A DNA stretch of 8,686 bases, taken from Roseiarcus sp049514155 (GTDB lineage Bacteria; Pseudomonadota; Alphaproteobacteria; Rhizobiales; Beijerinckiaceae). The stretch spans positions 1 through 8,686 of the forward strand of contig NZ_JBEKVH010000162.1 in the NCBI RefSeq assembly GCF_049514155.1, given 5' to 3'. The notes under the pieces were generated by a model. That model made no database searches. It worked only from the letters and a program-made list of their open reading frames with translations, and was not told the DNA's origin. This document shows, piece by piece, positions 5,745 through 8,686 of the stretch. The position numbers and the translations under genes are program-made. Each line of letters opens with the position of its first letter. The first letter of the stretch is position 1.

Positions 5745-5760
5745 ATGCCCTAATAATATG
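5740..5760 (+). promoter_or_regulatory. Tandem 8-bp repeat over the -10 and start region, candidate antitoxin operator
   Basis: ATAATATG occurs at 5740-5747 and 5753-5760, a 13-base period. The repeat covers the -10 element and start site of the candidate promoter. Antitoxins of this type usually repress their own operon, so this is a likely binding site; its binding by the antitoxin is inference. Confidence 0.45.
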
Positions 5761-5775
5761 GCAAGGGATCGGACA

Positions 5776-6174
5776 ATGTCGTCTGTCGTCTCGAAGAAGC
5801 GAATGGCGAAAGTCAAGCCGTCGCGGAAGGCCGCGCCAGGCCGCGCGCATGAAACTGCGCCGCCCTGGAGCTTCGTCATGGACCTCGGCTTGTCGAAGAA
5901 GCAGTTGGCCGAATCGATCGGGCTCAAGCCGGAGGCGCTCTATAAGGCGCGGCGAGCGAACGCGGCGAAGACCGTGACCCGCCTCGCCGAAATGGCGGAA
6001 ATCCTCAATCGCGTCGCCGGTTGGGCGGGGGGACGCGCGCAAGCGGTCGCTTGGTATCGAAGCGAACCCATCCCGGCGTTCGGCGACCGCACCGCCGAGT
6101 CGCTGGTGAAGTCGGGTCAAGCGACGGCCTTGCGCGACTACCTCGATTCGATCGCGATGGGCGGATTTGCGTGA
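5776..6174 (+). CDS. Xre/MbcA/ParS-type antitoxin of a RES toxin-antitoxin pair
   Basis: This protein neutralises the RES toxin encoded next and probably represses the operon. It has 132 residues. After a basic N-terminus (residues 1-25), residues 38-60 (GLSKKQLAESIGLKPEALYK and on) look like a helix-turn-helix. Residues 75-128 match the DUF2384 toxin-binding domain, with GWAGGRAQAVAWYRSEPIP and the typical ending FGDRTAESLVKSGQATALRDYL (split here: FGDRTAESL at 102-110, then VKSGQATALRDYL). I chose ATG 5776 because AAGGGA lies seven bases upstream; ATG 5758 and TTG 5716 are in frame but lack such a site and would place the start in the promoter. The stop overlaps the toxin start as GTGA, typical for coupled translation in such modules. 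Confidence 0.88.
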   Translation: MSSVVSKKRMAKVKPSRKAAPGRAHETAPPWSFVMDLGLSKKQLAESIGLKPEALYKARRANAAKTVTRLAEMAEILNRVAGWAGGRAQAVAWYRSEPIPAFGDRTAESLVKSGQATALRDYLDSIAMGGFA

Positions 6175-6689
6175 AGTTCCAGGGGCTCGCGTATCGCGCG
6201 CATGATCCCCGCTGGTCGTTCAAACCGTTGTCGGGAGAAGGCGCCGCGGTCCACGGCGGGCGCTTCAACCCGAAGGGCAGGTCGGCGCTTTATCTCGCGT
6301 TGGATCCGATCGCTGCGGTCAAGGAAGCGAGCCAAGGTTTCGCGCGCAAGTTCGAGCCGTGCGTGCTCTGCACTTACGAAGTCGACTGCGAGGACATCGT
6401 CGATCTGCGCACGGCGGAAGCGCGAAGGGCGGCGCACGTCGCCGAAGAAGACATGGCCTGTCCTTGGTTCGCCGACGCCGCCGCGGGCCGAATTCCCGCG
6501 TCATGGGGGCTCGCCAATCGACTGATCGCGGCGGGAGCGGCGGGCCTGCTCGCTCTGAGCTACGTGCGCGGCGCGACCGACCAGGACGTCAATCTCGTGC
6601 TGTGGGATTGGAGCAAACGTCAGCCCCATCGCGTCGCAGTCTTCGATCCGAGCGGCCGCCTGCCGAAGAACCAGCTCTCCTGGCCGTGA
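6171..6689 (+). CDS. RES-domain toxin
   Basis: RES toxins halt growth by degrading NAD+ or, in some members, by ADP-ribosyl transfer. The 172-residue product begins MKFQGLAYRAHDPRWSFKPL and carries the family residues: Arg31 in HGGRFNPKG, Tyr41 in ALYLA, Glu52 in VKEAS and Ser130 in LALSYVRG, the Arg-Glu-Ser set that names the domain. The C-terminal part has DVNLVLWDW and ends LPKNQLSWP, also usual. Length is typical for the family. The start is the GTG at 6171 that overlaps the antitoxin stop (GTGA). An upstream in-frame extension to 6021 would run through most of the antitoxin's C-terminal domain and is rejected. All catalytic positions are present, so the toxin is probably active when not neutralised. 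Confidence 0.9.
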   Translation: MKFQGLAYRAHDPRWSFKPLSGEGAAVHGGRFNPKGRSALYLALDPIAAVKEASQGFARKFEPCVLCTYEVDCEDIVDLRTAEARRAAHVAEEDMACPWFADAAAGRIPASWGLANRLIAAGAAGLLALSYVRGATDQDVNLVLWDWSKRQPHRVAVFDPSGRLPKNQLSWP

Positions 6690-6695
6690 GCTTGT

Positions 6696-6734
6696 CTCCC
6701 CGCTGGCCCCCTGCTAGGGGAGGCGCCCGCTTTT
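6696..6734 (+). terminator. Weak hairpin with T4 after the toxin gene, possible terminator
   Basis: CTCCCC (6696-6701) and GGGGAG (6717-6722) can pair around a 15-base loop; TTTT follows at 6731-6734. The large loop and the 8-base distance to the T tract make this weak. Confidence 0.2.
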
Positions 6735-6759
6735 CCCTTGCTTGAAGGACGTTTCGCCC

Positions 6760-8378
<1,619 letters not shown>

Positions 8379-8382
<4 letters not shown>

Positions 8383-8585
8383 ACCTCAATGATCTATTCC
8401 GATTGAAGGGGATCGAGCCCAACGATGTCATCGTGATGCGGCACCGACCATCCGAACCGAAACTCAATCGAGTGCTCCCGTGGCTCGCCGCCGAGCGCCC
8501 CGATCTGTTCAACGCCTATCAACAGACCCAGGGTCAGAAAGTCGAAAAAGCGATGTCGGGGGCAGCTTATACCAAGACTCTCTGA
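8379..8585 (+). pseudogene. GIY-YIG nuclease-family gene, 5' fragment cut off by an IS630-type element
   Basis: The 68-residue frame resembles, from memory, the N-terminal region of a GIY-YIG nuclease family widespread in Hyphomicrobiales: RHRPSEPKLNRVLPWLAAE and NAYQQTQGQKVEKAM are typical. In those proteins the region precedes the nuclease domain, which is absent here. The resemblance ends at about Tyr64; the last four residues (TKTL) and the stop come from the adjacent insertion element. The start ATG 8379 has AAGGAA about six bases upstream and overlaps the ettA stop (ATGA). Because the catalytic domain is missing, I regard it as an inactive remnant; the rest of the gene may lie beyond the right edge, on the far side of the insertion. 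Confidence 0.68.
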
Positions 8586-8686
8586 TCACGACCTGTAGGC
8601 CCAATCTCGCAGGCCGATGGACATGATCTTCCAGGGTTGATCGACGAGCTTGTTCCAGGCGTCGCAGCAATGGTCGACGATGTCGT
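8568..8686 (-). mobile_element. IS630-type insertion element, one end (continues past the right edge)
   Basis: The left boundary is placed at the TATA at 8568-8571, because GIY-YIG resemblance stops there and IS630-group elements insert at TA. The end sequence reads TACCAAGACTCTCTGATCACG inward, split at position 8590. The transposase stop lies only about 15 bases from the boundary, as is common in this group. The other end and the terminal inverted repeat partner are outside the window, so the boundary is not proven. Confidence 0.65.
8586..8686 (-). CDS. IS630-family transposase, C-terminal fragment
   Basis: Read directly on the minus strand, the last 33 codons encode DIVDHCCDAWNKLV, then DQPWKIMSIGLRDWAYRS and the stop TGA at 8586-8588. 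This ending (CCDAWNKL, then PWRIMSIGLRDWA in relatives) is characteristic of IS630-family DDE transposases. The N-terminal and catalytic DDE parts are beyond the right edge, so activity cannot be judged. Confidence 0.85.
   Translation of the reverse strand, partial: DIVDHCCDAWNKLVDQPWKIMSIGLRDWAYRS

Noticed and set aside
4527..5927. 466-aa open frame on the minus strand
   Set aside because: Antisense to the S49 protease and running across the toxin-antitoxin promoter, with low-complexity composition and no motifs.

Overview
The window is GC-rich and its proteins look alphaproteobacterial, most likely Hyphomicrobiales (Rhizobiales, perhaps a Methylocystis/Beijerinckiaceae-like lineage). The reasons are the FtrB/FtrC-like iron genes, an alphaproteobacterial-type ornithine decarboxylase behind a long structured leader, REP palindromes of a rhizobial type and an IS630-type element. 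Genus is inference only.

Left part (1-1900, minus strand): a probable iron-uptake operon. It encodes a periplasmic cupredoxin-like protein (1169-1516), then the FTR1 iron permease. The permease is split into a 207-aa part (529-1152) and a 71-aa C-terminal part (317-532) by what looks like loss of one G in a G4 tract. A small exported protein of unknown function runs off the left edge (1-257). Upstream is an AT-rich region with candidate minus-strand promoters and an Irr/ICE-like dyad, which fits iron control.

Middle left (1900-3796): about 770 bases without a convincing gene. The last ~480 bases form a hairpin-rich leader, partly with mutually exclusive pairings, ahead of a complete ornithine/lysine decarboxylase gene (2666-3796). 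This is the position where the alphaproteobacterial speF RNA motif is known.

Middle (3797-5681): an unrecognised single-pass membrane protein (3898-4368), then an inverted pair of REP-like palindromes whose stems covary. Next comes an S49-family (SohB-like) membrane serine protease (4647-5681).

Right part (5682-8686): a type II toxin-antitoxin module, an Xre/MbcA/ParS-type antitoxin followed with a GTGA overlap by a RES-domain toxin. It has its own promoter carrying a tandem 8-bp repeat. Then comes the translation factor EttA (ABC-F), whose usual basic C-terminal tail is missing and replaced by ten unrelated residues. It overlaps the 5' stub of a GIY-YIG nuclease-family gene that is cut off by an IS630-type element, whose transposase C-terminus is at the right edge.

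I did not find a clearly new multi-gene system. The points most worth checking are the FTR1 frameshift, the decarboxylase leader, the REP pair, and the ettA/GIY-YIG/IS630 junction.
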